From Pelargonium cotyledonis (Eukaryota; Streptophyta; Magnoliopsida; Geraniales; Geraniaceae), in NCBI GenBank assembly GCA_036897625.1, contig JAYMTA010000198.1:1-35338 (forward strand): a DNA stretch of 35,338 nucleotides, given 5' to 3'. Positions 20,901 to 32,700 of this stretch are shown piece after piece (the first letter of the stretch is position 1; the number at the start of each line of letters is the position of its first letter). A model generated the notes under the pieces. It saw only the letters and a list, made by a program, of their open reading frames with translations, searched no databases and was not told the origin of the DNA. The position numbers and the translations under genes are program-made.

Positions 20901-23900
20901 CAATTTTACAGTTTGTCAGTAATACCTAATTAGATGTCACAACTGGTAGTTTTGAGCAGCTGTGCATCAATCTAACAAATGAGAAGTTGCAACAGCATTT
21001 CAATCAGGTAAAAAAGACATTTCTAAACACAGATTCTACATTTTTGCTTTGCAGTCTCTTTACATAACACTGGACCAAATTTATCCACAGCATGTGTTCA
21101 AGATGGAGCAAGAAGAGTACACAAGGGAGGAGATAAACTGGAGCTATGTTGAATTTGTAGATAACCAGGATGTTTTGGATCTTATTGAAAAGGTACTAAC
21201 TTTTTTTCTAAAGGCTATTATATGCTAGCATGCATATTATGATTTATATGGTTATTTATTTATATTATGATGTATTTTATGTCCTTACCTGCAGAAACCC
21301 GGGGGTATAATTGCTCTTCTTGACGAAGCATGGTATATATTTTGCCTACTTGTAGCATTATGTTTTATGATAAGTACTTGGCCAGTAAAAATGTAAAATA
21401 TATACTACCAATGTACTATATATGAGGTGAGCCTTGGCGCAACGGTTAAGGTTGTTGCCTTATGATCTTGAGTTCAACAGCCTGGGGTAACGTTGTGTAC
21501 ATAGATGACCATCCCTACTCCCCACCATGGTTGAAGATCCCCTCAATCTTGAAGCAACCTTATATGAATGCAAAAGGTTAAATAAATAAATCTATAATAG
21601 GGGAAAGAAAAACAGATTCGATTACTAGTGAAAAGTATATACTGGCAAAAAAAAGAAGGCAAATGTTATGTAACCATGCATTTACTATGTATGCAGTATG
21701 TTTCCCAAGTCAACTCATGAAACATTTGCACAAAAGATGTATCAGACATATAAAACACACAAGCGCTTCAGCAAGCCAAAACTTGCTCAAACAAGTTTCA
21801 CAGTCAACCATTATGCTGGAGATGTAAGCAGAATCTAGAACTGTAATTGGTGATTCGGTTAAAAATGATATATATTTTCAGCTTCTAATCATAAAACTTT
21901 TGATCAATAGGTCACATACCAGGCAGATCATTTCCTTGACAAAAACAAGGATTATGTTGTGGCAGAACATCAAGCTTTATTAATTGATTCTGCATGCCCC
22001 TTTGTCACAAATCTCTTCCCTCCACTACCTGTGGAAACATCAAAGCAATCCAAGTTTTCTTCTCTTGGTACCCGCTTCAAGGTAAGCCAAAATCCTCAGA
22101 GAAATTCGATTCAATGTCAAAAGTTATACGACCCTAACTTACCCTTTGGGCAAAATGCAACATCCAGCAACAACTACAATCTTTAATGGAAACACTGAGC
22201 ACAACAGAGCCACATTATATCAGATGTGTAAAGCCCAATACAGTTTTGAAGCCTGGAATATTTGAGAACAGCAATGTCTTGAGCCAGTTAAGATGTGGTG
22301 TAAGTAAATTCTCTCTATTACACTGATTGCATTTCATATCCTTCAGAAGTTGCTATTTTAAACCTATTTCTTCTAAATGGACAATGTGGCAGGGTGTACT
22401 GGAGGCAATTAGGATAAGCTGTGCAGGCTATCCAACAAAACGAACATTTTATGAGTTCCTTGAACGTTTTGGAATGCTATCTCCCGACCTTCTAGATGGG
22501 TATAACTTTTATATACATAATACTCTTTCTTTCAATTCAGTGTCATGACTGTAGCTTTAACATAGTGGGGAGGGGAAAAACCTGAGATCTCAAGAGTTAA
22601 GGCTGGAATTTGAGCATTGTCCCCCAACTGAGCTATATTCTCTGTCTAAAAGAAATCATTAACTCAGTTATATAAGAGTAAATACTTCTTTCTCACATAC
22701 ATACAGATCCGACGAGAAAGCAGCATGCATTGCCATTTGTGACAGAATGGGCTTAAAAGGTTATCAGGTAAATCCAGACATGAAACTACTACCATATATG
22801 ATGATATATATATACATGAACCACACGTCACATACTTACCCAGGAAAAAATTATACTATAAATATCTTCTGCCCAATGCTCCATTTCAGATTGGGAAGAC
22901 AAAAGTGTTCCTTAGAGCTGGGCAGATGGCTGAGTTAGATGCACGAAGAACTGAAGTTTTGGCTAATGCTGCTAGGCGCATCCAAAGGCAAATTCGTACA
23001 TATTTAAGCAGAAAAGAATTTATTACACTCCGGAAGGCGACTATTGATATGCAGAAAAGTTGGAGAGGTTACTCTCTTTAACCCTATGTTGCCCCATAGC
23101 AAAAATAATAAAAACCAATAACTTACTTAATAAGCCGAAACTAATCCACCAAAATAAATTATGCTGATTGAGTCTGTAATCAGCTCAAGAGAGCATTTTT
23201 TTAGCAATAAGAACCTATCCCTAGAAGACTTGCAGTTAGTTTCAATATCTTGCCAACTTGAAATTAGCCATATAGGTAGTATTTGGATTAAAACGTTTGG
23301 AATGATTCACATTCCAGAGCCCTTTTCATGACCAAAAGATCACAGTCCAAGCATGAACAATGAGAATCTCATCCCCATCCTTAAGCGAAAATTCTAATCC
23401 AAACGCTACCATAATTATTTCCCCTTTGCAATACAATTAGTTACAAAATACTTATAATCTTTAAAATTGATCAGGTTAGAGGCTTGTCTTCTGTTTTGAC
23501 CCTTAAGTAGGACACATTATGTGTGAATACCTGGACCTGATTCTCAAATAACAGGATACATTTTCATAATTAACAGTCATGTCTTAGGAATAACTAAAAT
23601 GATAATGTTCTTGACTCGTCCTTGCAGCAAAACTCGGACGTAAACTCTATGAATATATGAGAAGGGAAGCTGCTTCAATTCGTATGCAGAAGCATGTCCG
23701 TGCTCACAGAGCAAGGAAATTGTACACAAACTTACAAGCATCAGCGTTAGTTATTCAAAATGGATTACGAGCAATGGCAGCTAGAAATGAATTCCGATAC
23801 AGAAGAAGAACTAAGGCTGCAATCATTGTTCAGGTAAAATAATCTGGGAGGAATTATTTATTGAGAAAGAACACATTAATGTGTACATAGAGAATAATTG

Positions 23901-26900
23901 AAGGTACAAATTTATGGTTATGATATATACAGAATTGTCTAAGTTCTTCTTGTTTAGGTAAAAAAAATCCAAGACAAAGTAAGTTATTTCATTTGTAAAT
24001 TAATGTAGGACAGATTATCAGAATATAGAGCATGAAGCTGATTAGAATTTGGAGTAAAAATTTCTCAGCTAGTACTTTTGGTTTTGATATTACTGTTGTT
24101 TATTCCAGACTGAATGGCGAAGGTTCCAAGCTCTTCATGCTTACAAAGAGAAGCAGAAGGCAACTCTTGCACTTCAATGCCTGTGGAGAGGAAAGGTGGC
24201 AAAGAAGGAACTCAGAAAGCTCAGGATGGTGAGTTGATGTACTTTAAATAGATAATCAATTCTCAGCTCCCAACTGTTCTATAAAGTAGATTATATTCCC
24301 TAAATGTGCAAAAAAACTAAAAGATGCTCTATTCAGGCCGCAAGAGAAACTGGGGCACTTAAGGAAGCAAAGGACAAGTTGGAGAAGCGAGTTGAAGAAC
24401 TATCATGGAGACTAGAACTTGAAAAGCATATGAGGGTATATTTCTCTGTCAATTATCAGTCCTAGGCTAACAGCTCAATAATGACGCAAAGTAACAAACA
24501 CATGAGAGTTATTCTCTTCCTCCTCATTCAACCATTTTGATTCAGTGAAGCTTGGCCACATTGTTGTCTTCATTGGATATAATGAAATTTAGCACCAAAA
24601 CCTTGAACCTAATAATTAAGTTAGCTTGACTAACTTCATTGAAGTATTTAGAGTTATATGAACACTTTTCAACTAGTCAAGATTTGAGTTTAAAAACGCC
24701 AAACCTGGATGCTTGGATAATACTTGTGTTGGTTCACTTAATTATGTTCATCAGTACGACCACTTGTACTCTTTTAGGTTGATCTTGAAGAAGCTAAGGG
24801 GCAAGAAATTGCAAAGCTGCAAACAGCTCTACAAGAAATGAAAGGCCAACTAGATGAAGCCCATGTGGCCATCATCCATGAGAAAGAAGCAGCAAAGTTA
24901 GCTATGGAACAAGCTCTACCAGTCATCAAAGAGGTTCCAGTTGTGGACAACACAAAGCTTGAGCTACTGACGAACCACAATGAGGAGTTGGAGGTAACAT
25001 CTAAAAACTATGTCTCTAATGGTTTACCACAATTGTCCCCTCCATATTAACCATGTTATAAAGCCTTTCAGTTGTTGTCTGTAGAAAATGATCGGAGGGA
25101 ATTTCAAAAAAGTACAGGGAAATGGAAATGGAAAGGGAACTGAGTGATCCTTCCATATAGAATCTTACCTGACATAGAAAAAGCTATTGGCACATATTTA
25201 ACAATGTACATAAATTATAACCGGCATTTGATGAGCATGCATACACAAAATGTAATATAGATTAAAAATATGCAGGCTGAGCTAAGAAAGATGAAGAGCA
25301 GAATGGAGGATTTTGAGGAGAAGTATTCCAAAGTTGAAAAAGAGAGTCAAGAAAGGCTCAAGGAATCTGAAGAAGCACAGTTGAAAGCTGCAGAACTTCA
25401 AGAGACCATTGGCAGGTAGACAAGGTTGAGGTAGAGTTAGAAAGATGCTTCTGTAATCATCAACTCGTTTTAACCTACTACTTTTTATGACCCTCAGGTT
25501 AGAATTGAACTTGTCCAGCCTTGAATCTGAGAACCAGGTTCTACGCCAACAAGCTCTCGTTGCATCAACTAATGAAGACCTCAGTGAAGAATTGGAAAGG
25601 TAAGGTCTTCAATATTGCACAACCTTTCTTGGTAAGAAATATTTGGTGTTTTTTTTCTTATCTCCCTAGCCTTGGAGATAATTCAGTAACTAGGGAGAAG
25701 TTCCAAACATGATAAGTCGAAGAATCAGCAGAGTTGAGTTGAAAAAAAAATATGTATCAAAATGAGAGGAAGATATTCTGCTACAATATGCAAGTTAGTT
25801 AGAATCCTATATTAAACTTGTGGGGCTTATGTAAGGTGTACTATGAACTCAGAAAATATTGGAAAATGTTCACTTTTTTTCACTATATAACTTTCCTTTT
25901 TTATCAAGTCTCAAGAGTAAGGTTGCAAAATTAAAGTCAGAAAATGACCACCTCCGGAACAAAGCAGCAGTTGAGCAGATAGCCACTCCTGAAAGGAGAC
26001 AGTCAGAACTCAAGGTTCACTACTTCAAACTGCCTTCTCCGATTACAATCATTTTATTATTTGAGTCTGACCTTTTATGGCGGCACAGAGTCTTGAAAAT
26101 GGACATCAAATTAGAGAAGAGCTTCAAACAACAAAGGTAGATTAGTCATAAACTTTGTTCAAGAGGAGAGCATACTAGGCATGCGTAATTATAGATCTCA
26201 TGGGTCATTTCCATTTTCAGGAGTCAGAATCTGTTTTCTCTGTCCTAACTAAGCAAAGATCCCTAACAGAAAAGCAGCAGGTTTGTAGTGCAGAACTAAA
26301 ATTATTGGCAAATTTCATATCCACTGCAGATCAGAACACCTAATGAAATTAATTTTTCCACGAATATTCCTTCCCTCTCTCTCCCATAAACAGGAAAACC
26401 ATGATGTGCTGATAAAATGCCTGGTTGAAGATAAGTGTTTTGATAAAAACAGACCTATTGCTGCCTGCATTGTGTATAAAGCTCTTATCCAGTGGCGGTC
26501 CTTTGAAGCAGACAAGACAACTATATTTGACAGGATTATTCACACTATCCAATCATCCATTGAGGTAATATTCCCAACTAATCTAATTATAATATGCTTC
26601 ATATAGGAATTCTAAAGCAAGCATGATCAAATGAGGACCATCTGACATGTGAAACTGGATTTCTAAATCCTTGAAGGTTCAAAACAACAATATCAGCGAT
26701 CTATCATATTGGCTCTCAACAACTTCTACTCTCCTGTTTCTTCTACAAAGTACGCTCAAAGCAGGCAATGCACCACATGCAAAGCCATATCGAAACCGAA
26801 CCTCACCCATAACCTTATTTGGCAGAATGGCACAGGTAAGCTCATTCAAGCAAACAGTACATCAAAATCATGCAGAAAATAATAACACTAAATATACAAT

Positions 26901-28974
26901 TAACTGCCAGGGTTTCCATTCATCGTCAACGGGTATGGGAATCTCAACAGGGTACAGTGGAATGGATGGAAAAACAAACAATCATTCAAAAGTAGAAGCT
27001 AAGTTCCCAGCATTACTCTTTAAGCAACATTTAACTGCATGTGTTGAGAAGATATATGGTATGATCCGTGATAGTTTGAAGAAAGAGATCAGTCCATTCT
27101 TGAATCTGTGCATTCAGGTAAGCATCTTATGTAAAGACAAATTTTTCGTCTCAAGAAAACAACAATGTTTGAAATATGCATAAATTGTTAACTATCATCA
27201 ACAGGCACCAAGATCTTCAATGATCAGATCAATAAGAAGAACATCCAAAAATATTCATTCAAATATTGTTGCAAAACAACAAGCATCAAGCATTCACTGG
27301 CAAAGCATCGTCAGTATACTAGATCATACCTTGAGTATAATGTCTGAGAACTTTGTAAGCATAAATCCACTTTGTACCTCCTTTAGTTTCCAAATTCTTT
27401 ATTTTGAAGTTGAAATCTCCAAGAATCAGTGTATTCTGACATCCTCAGGTCCCTTCTATGCTCACAAGGAAAATCTTTAATCAGGTTTTCTCATTCATAA
27501 ATGTCCAGCTCTTCAACAGGTAAGCAAAGACTTGACTCAAAAAGATTAAGCATTTCACAAAAAAAAAAAACCCATTGAAATATCTATATCCATGATATGG
27601 CAGTTTATTGCTCCGTCGTGAGTGCTGCTCATTTAGCAATGGAGAATATGTAAAGGCGGGTTTGCAGGAATTGGAACAGTGGTGCATCAAAGCAAAAGAT
27701 CAGGTCCGATAAACTGTCAGCTCATTAATTCAAACCATGGACAACGAGAGGAATAACAAAATAATTTAGAGTTTAACTTGTTATTCAGTTTGCCGGATCA
27801 TCATGGGAGGCGCTCCAACACATAAGGCAGGCTGTAGGGTTTCTGGTATGTAATGCAAATAGCTAAGCTAATCAACTTTTTCTAATAACAAGAATCCAAA
27901 TAAATAATTAATTAATTAATGATTTATCCTTGCAGGTTTTGCATCAAAAAACTCTGAAATCTTTGGATGAGATAACAAACGAGCTTTGTCCGGTAACTCG
28001 CCCAGCCTAGTACTTGATCAGTCAAAGTCAAGTAGTCAATTTACAATTACTGTCCATTGACAAATGATTATTTTTATATTCTGCTAGATAATTGGTAAAA
28101 GGTTCAGAAATAAAATTAAGCTATGATGAACTTTTCATTCTCTAAGAACATAGAGAATTATTAAACTTTTGAAATATTTTTACAAATCAGATTTCTAGGT
28201 AATCCAACAACCTACAGTCAACCTCAATCTTCTGTAAATTTTCATGCTAATTGTATCAGGTACTAAGTATTCCACAAATATATCGTATTGGAACTATGTT
28301 TTGGGATGACAAATATGGAACCCAGGGACTATCTCCAGAGGTAAGTAAACTTCGACATTACACCCAATCAATATATAGTTCTAAACATTAACTTTTCACT
28401 TTTCACTTAATCCTTGTGAGGAAAAGAAATTCCCAAATGCCATTATCAAACTACCCCGCTGCACCCTTGTTCTGCTTGTGCATGCACATGAGCTTTCTGA
28501 AATTTGGACTCGCAGGTAATTAGCAAGATGAGAGCAATGATGGCGAAAGATTCAATCAGTATACCCAATAATTCATTCTTGCTCGATGTTGACTCCAGGT
28601 AATTAACATTAAAATTGCAAACTGGTGTTCATAAAACAACATTTGAAGACATTGTTTTCAATATTTTCAACATCAAAACCTCATAAAATTAAAAACTGTT
28701 TCCATACACACATTTGTTGAAAACCATAATGACAACCAAATACATTAAAATTTGTAGAAAGACAAGAAGCTTGAAAAGAATATTACACAGTGAGAACATA
28801 TATAACATTGTATTGCATTTTGAATCCTATTCCAGCATACCTTTTATAATGGAAGAGCTGTTCCGATCATTGGGAGCAGACATCAGCTTAAGCGTATCCG
28901 ACGTGGAGCCACCGCCACTACTGAGGCAGAGCTCCGATTTCCATTTCCTGTTGCCACAAATAGGAACTCACTGA
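17927..28974 (+). CDS. Class XI myosin heavy chain
   Basis: This actin motor carries organelles and drives cytoplasmic streaming. Forty GT-AG exons give 1,559 codons without a frame break: 17927-17929, 18046-18174, 18912-19055, 19151-19296, 19372-19528, 19610-19668, 19748-19907, 19996-20145, 20239-20375, 20449-20595, 20760-20861, 20950-21007, 21091-21192, 21295-21332, 21697-21823, 21911-22081, 22168-22299, 22393-22499, 22707-22767, 22890-23067, 23628-23833, 24109-24228, 24337-24435, 24778-24993, 25276-25415, 25498-25599, 25909-26014, 26089-26136, 26221-26280, 26394-26564, 26677-26835, 26911-27117, 27205-27354, 27449-27519, 27604-27703, 27789-27845, 27936-27992, 28260-28340, 28516-28598, 28836-28974. 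The first coding exon is just the ATG. Landmarks are the SH3-like start ([20 protein letters not shown]), P-loop GESGAGKT (156-163), switch I NNNSSRFGKF, switch [11 protein letters not shown], six IQ motifs (about 738-878), a coiled coil and a DIL-type tail. The class is certain; the subclass is not assigned. Confidence 0.97.
18611..18705. mobile_element. MITE-like element in myosin intron 2
   Basis: GGTAGCATTTGGATTA on the left is mirrored by TTCTAATCCTAAAGCTACC on the right. The inside matches part of the element at 23275-23410 (CATGAACAATAAGAAT). It is a short non-coding TIR element. The target duplication is not clear, so its superfamily stays open. Confidence 0.6.
21424..21580 (+). mobile_element. 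Au-like SINE in myosin intron 14
   Basis: GCCTTGGCGCAACGGTTAAG carries the A box of a tRNA-derived pol III promoter, and GAGTTCAACAGCC is a decayed B box about 35 bases on. The body (GGGTAACGTTGTGTACA, CCATCCCTACTCCCCACCATGG) follows the layout of the widespread plant Au SINE. It lies in sense orientation within the intron 21333-21696, followed by an AAATAAATAAAT stretch. Target-site duplications were not identified. Confidence 0.75.
22563..22642 (-). repeat. tRNA-like repeat fragment in myosin intron 18
   Basis: On the minus strand ATAGCTCAGTTGG is an exact tRNA A box. About 50 bases later CAGGTTTTTCCCCTCCCCA looks like a decayed B box and acceptor side. The rest does not fold as a tRNA. 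It is probably a tRNA-derived SINE remnant or a tRNA pseudogene, antisense to the myosin. Confidence 0.45.
22960..24228 (+). other. Myosin XI neck, six IQ motifs
   Basis: Exons 20-22 encode six calmodulin-binding repeats spaced about 23-25 residues: [80 protein letters not shown] and [16 protein letters not shown]. Six is the usual class XI number and gives a long lever arm. The glutamine is kept in all six; the isoleucine before it varies. Confidence 0.88.
23275..23410. mobile_element. MITE-like element in myosin intron 20
   Basis: GGTAGTATTTGGATTA on the left is mirrored by TTCTAATCCAAACGCTACC on the right. The interior is AT-rich and non-coding. It belongs to the same family as the element at 18611-18705. 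The TIRs containing GTTTGGATT recall Tourist or hAT MITEs; no clean target duplication is visible. Confidence 0.65.
24337..26280 (+). other. Myosin XI coiled-coil segment
   Basis: Exons 23-29 (residues about 879-1135) are rich in Glu, Lys, Leu and Ala with heptad-like spacing, for example [20 protein letters not shown]. They should form the dimerising coiled coil, interrupted by EVPVVDN, a break also typical of the family. Confidence 0.8.
26394..28974 (+). other. Myosin XI globular tail with dilute-type domain
   Basis: Exons 30-40 (residues about 1136-1559) encode the cargo-binding tail. Recognisable blocks are [79 protein letters not shown] and SSIPF near the end. The last residues ([14 protein letters not shown]) resemble the conserved C-terminal strand of plant myosin XI tails. 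Cargo choice cannot be read from this. Confidence 0.88.
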
Positions 28975-29768
28975 ATTGTTAATTTTATCTGGTTTTTCAC
29001 AAATTTGGGTTGATGGGAGGAAATGAGGGTTCTAAGAAATGCAATTTTTGTTAGTGAGATGAAAGCTGAAACAATTGAGGATCACACTGATTCTTTTATT
29101 TAAATTGTTACTGTGAAAGGTTTGTATGTTACTAATGTTATTTTTGGTTTGGAAGGTTTGTATATGAAGCACAAAAATGAAATTGAAATAAATATATAAA
29201 TAAGTGTACCTAAAATCACAGTTACACTAGAAGGGATTTTGATTGAATGATCTAAAGAGAAATGTAATAAAAATTCACCAAAGAGATGGTGAGAGAATTT
29301 GATAAATAATTTTGTACACTAAGAATTTTTATGAAACGTTGATTTTGACCTTGACCTCTAATCTCAAATATTGTTTGTTGTGAATCGGCTAAAATCAGTA
29401 ACCAACAAATTTGACACATCAACAAATTGTCGCGTTATCCAAATGTTCACATTCTTAAGGCAATTCAAATGTTCTCATTTTTTTAACTGAAAAGAAAGAA
29501 AAGTCAAATGCATCAATCAAGATAATATAATTAAACCTTGTTTCAAAAAAAAAAAATAATAATAATAAACCACATGCACTACTCTAAATTGTCAAAAATG
29601 AAAAATTCATTGAAAATGTAAAAAAAAAAAAAAGCTTCAAGTTATGAATACTTCCACAACCCTCAAAGAAAACCTTTAGCTCCAAAAAGAAAACAAATAT
29701 ATAATACAATCAATGGGATCATCAGGTTGGTCGCAGCATCACAAAACTGATTGAAGCCTGAAACATTC
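28975..29768. other. Convergent 3' spacer between myosin and bystin
   Basis: This interval should hold the 3' UTRs of both genes. It is AT-rich, with A-runs at about 29546 and 29620. No open frame or transposon end is recognised. Confidence 0.6.
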
Positions 29769-32700
29769 TCAATCCTCCTCCATAGGCACATCTGGAGTAT
29801 CAAATCTGTCTTCTTCAATTGTTTTATTGATCACAGAGACAGGAGATGGTAACATGATGTTAAGGGCACAATAATTTTTCTTTGGTCAAAGGGAAGGAAA
29901 GAATAAATCATAGTCAGCAAATTAAACAAAACCAACATTCAAAATGAAAGGCTCAGATCAGAGGATGTAATGCATTGTTCAAAGAGTTCTTATGAACTTC
30001 AAATGTAAGAAACTGTTTGCACTACTTTGCAAAAATATAAACTCCCTTCGTCCCAAAATGAGTGTCCACATTCTCTATTAACAATAGTCCCAAGATGAAT
30101 GTTCGCCATTCCTTTTTTGGTTAGTTAATTACCAACAATATCCCTAAAATATATCGGTCAGAACCCCTTGTATGTCGCAACAATAGTATATAGATGTATA
30201 AGGGAGGAAGGCCAACTCTAACCTAAAATTAATTTTTACAAAAAATGAGAGTGGACACTCATTTGCGGACGGAGGAAGTATTATTCCAACCAAAAATGAC
30301 TTCCATTTTTCTTTTTCTTTTTTTCTTTTTTTCTTTTTTACAAAAAGTTCAAAATAATTTCAGTAGTGATGAACTTTCTACACATACCCTCATACGGTTT
30401 TGTATTAACAAACTTATGTGGTTCTAACTAACTTATATTATGAAAATTATTGGTAACCCGTGTATAAGAATATCTTAGAGCAAAAAGTTGAGAGAACGAG
30501 GACCCTTAATCTGAAGTAGAGGGACTACGAGTTTAACATGTTTTGCCAAAAATATTAACCACTCTGTGTGGTTGTGTGTGTGTGTGTATTCTGTATAAGA
30601 ACATACAACTAAAACGCACAAAACAATTGAAGCATCAACAGATCAAAGGATATAAATTAGCATAAGATCATCCTCCTTCTCACCGCGATTGCGGCTATTA
30701 TTCAGCTCCCTAAGAATTTCAGGAGTAACCTACAATTGAAGTGTTACAGAAATCAAACACTGCCATAAAATTAGGTAAAGAAATGAAAAGGTATTAGGAA
30801 ATAGGAACAATTCTCTTACTAATTTATGCTTTTGTATTTCAAGAAGATTTCTGATATTATCTTTATCCTCCTTCCTCAATTCATGTTTGTACCTGTAAGG
30901 AATATCACATAAGCAGAATTGTAAAGAGAAAAACATACAGTATGCTACATCAAGCAAAAAACAGAATATTCATAACATTACGATAACAAAAACCAGGAGT
31001 CTGTACAAATCAAATTAGTACCAACATAAACCTATTAGCCAGTATCAGGTTAATCTGCCATAAACTTCGAGATATTGCCTTTTCAATCCAACCCCAATGT
31101 GTACCTTCTCAATCCCAAACCCAAACACCCTGACTTTGACTGACACTAAGATGTCAACATTCTTCTACGTTCATGTACTGATGCATGTATAATTAAATCA
31201 AATGAAGCCGCATCCTCGACAAGTATTAATTCTCTCTTACATTCCCACTATGAAGCACGGGTACTCCTAGGTGAAGGACCTACGGTACCGGGTACTAGTA
31301 CTTCGTGGATACTTCTGGGTACGTACCGGGTACTTACCCAAATTAATTGAATAGTATTTTTTTCATGGGTACTTTTCGGGTACTTCTTGGGTACGGTCAA
31401 CATTATGGGTACAGTCAAAATACAATATGGGTACTTCTTTGGTACTTCAAACTTTAGCAAAAATGAATATATTTAATGTTGATCGCATCTTATCCTCTCC
31501 TTAGCCTTCTAACCTACCAGTTTTGTAAAATTAAAATCTCCATACAAGAAATCTGAATCTACATCAAACACATCCTTCATTCTTCGTATTGGTCATTCTC
31601 CACAAAGAAACACCTACCAACCAAAACTTATAGCCTTCCTTCTATTACTTTGCTATTAGTTATGACATAATTATTAGCACATATATTTAATTATTAATTA
31701 TTTTTATATATAAGTACCCCGCCGTACCCGTACCTAGACTTTTTGAAAAACCGACGTACCGGGTACGTACCGTACCGGGTACTTGTACCCGTATTCGTGC
31801 TTCATAGCATTCCCACTAGTCTACAAACCCAGATATACGAGGGGGGACACATAAACAAGACAACATTTGATTGCCCTCAATGTCTAGTGTTTAACAACCA
31901 GCCAGCAGTTCATATCTCCATTATTTGCATATACAACCACACATCATAGGCCTCAAACATGCTTGTTGGATAGAAATCCAAACTCAAAAGAAAGAGATGG
32001 GCATAATGCAAAGCAGTGTAACAGACTAAATGATTTCCTTTAAAAAAAATAGATAGAACAAAAGGGTAGAACTCTAATTAGTGGCACTTGGCTTAAATAT
32101 ATAGATCAATGAAAATAACTAACCTTTGCACAAATGCAAGAAGTGACTGGTGCCATATTACTGGCATTACTCTTGTATCCTCCAGAAATCTCATAAAATG
32201 AGAGACAACAGCATCAAGAACGCGATAAGGCAAAGCATACTTTTTCTCCAAAAGAAGCTTTATAAAATAACTGCAATGGTGTAACAAAGCAATGTTAAAA
32301 ATATAGTAAAAAAAACACTATACTTCCACTTGTATAAATAGAGATGAACCATAATACGAAAGAACAGTGTTTAATGTACCTTGTTGTACCACAATATTGC
32401 ATCTCTGCAAGCTTGAGTAAGGCAACGCTGCACATCAATTTCAGAAAGTTATATATATAGTGCTTAAAAGCTATTTGAACACTATCATCCAATACAAAGT
32501 AACACCATGCACTAAAGTTTATGAATTCCAGCATATAAGAACTAAAGATTTTGCCAGTCAGGTAGCACCAAATCAGAGAATAAAACAAAACAATGGAAAA
32601 CAAGTATAACACTTAAGTTAGCAGTCATGCTGATGCTACTATAGAGCTGCTCTACATATTAAGGTTGTGTTTGGTTTCTTGGATGTGATTTGAAATATTA

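Larger units (their letters stand above)
18046..22990 (+). other. Myosin XI motor domain exons
   Basis: Exons 2-19 and the first part of exon 20 encode the SH3-like N terminus and the ATPase head (residues 2 to about 737). The ATP pocket is complete: P-loop GESGAGKT in exon 5, switch I split between exons 6 and 7, switch II in exon 11. The converter end reads [15 protein letters not shown] in exon 20. All active-site loops match a working motor. Confidence 0.9.
29849..30653 (-). other. U12-type AT-AC intron (bystin intron 10)
   Basis: On the minus strand exon 10 ends ...CTTATGCTAATTT and the intron starts ATATCCTTT, the U12 donor consensus. The intron ends with CCCTTAAC, matching the U12 branch-point consensus, then ATCATGTTAC. 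The branch adenine is about 11 bases from the AC end. No GT-AG pair joins the two conserved peptide halves. Splicing here gives [14 protein letters not shown] in phase 1, the expected bystin end. The intron is 805 bases and carries a MITE. Confidence 0.88.

Noticed and set aside
22563..22642. Functional tRNA gene
   Set aside because: Only the A box is intact; stems do not pair along the cloverleaf and the B box is lost.
30654..30729. Bystin ending at the TGA just after exon 10
   Set aside because: It would remove the conserved C terminus, which is present 0.8 kb downstream and joins in phase through the AT-AC intron.
32295..32612. 105-codon minus-strand frame in the bystin gene
   Set aside because: It overlaps bystin exon 7 in another frame and otherwise runs through intron sequence.
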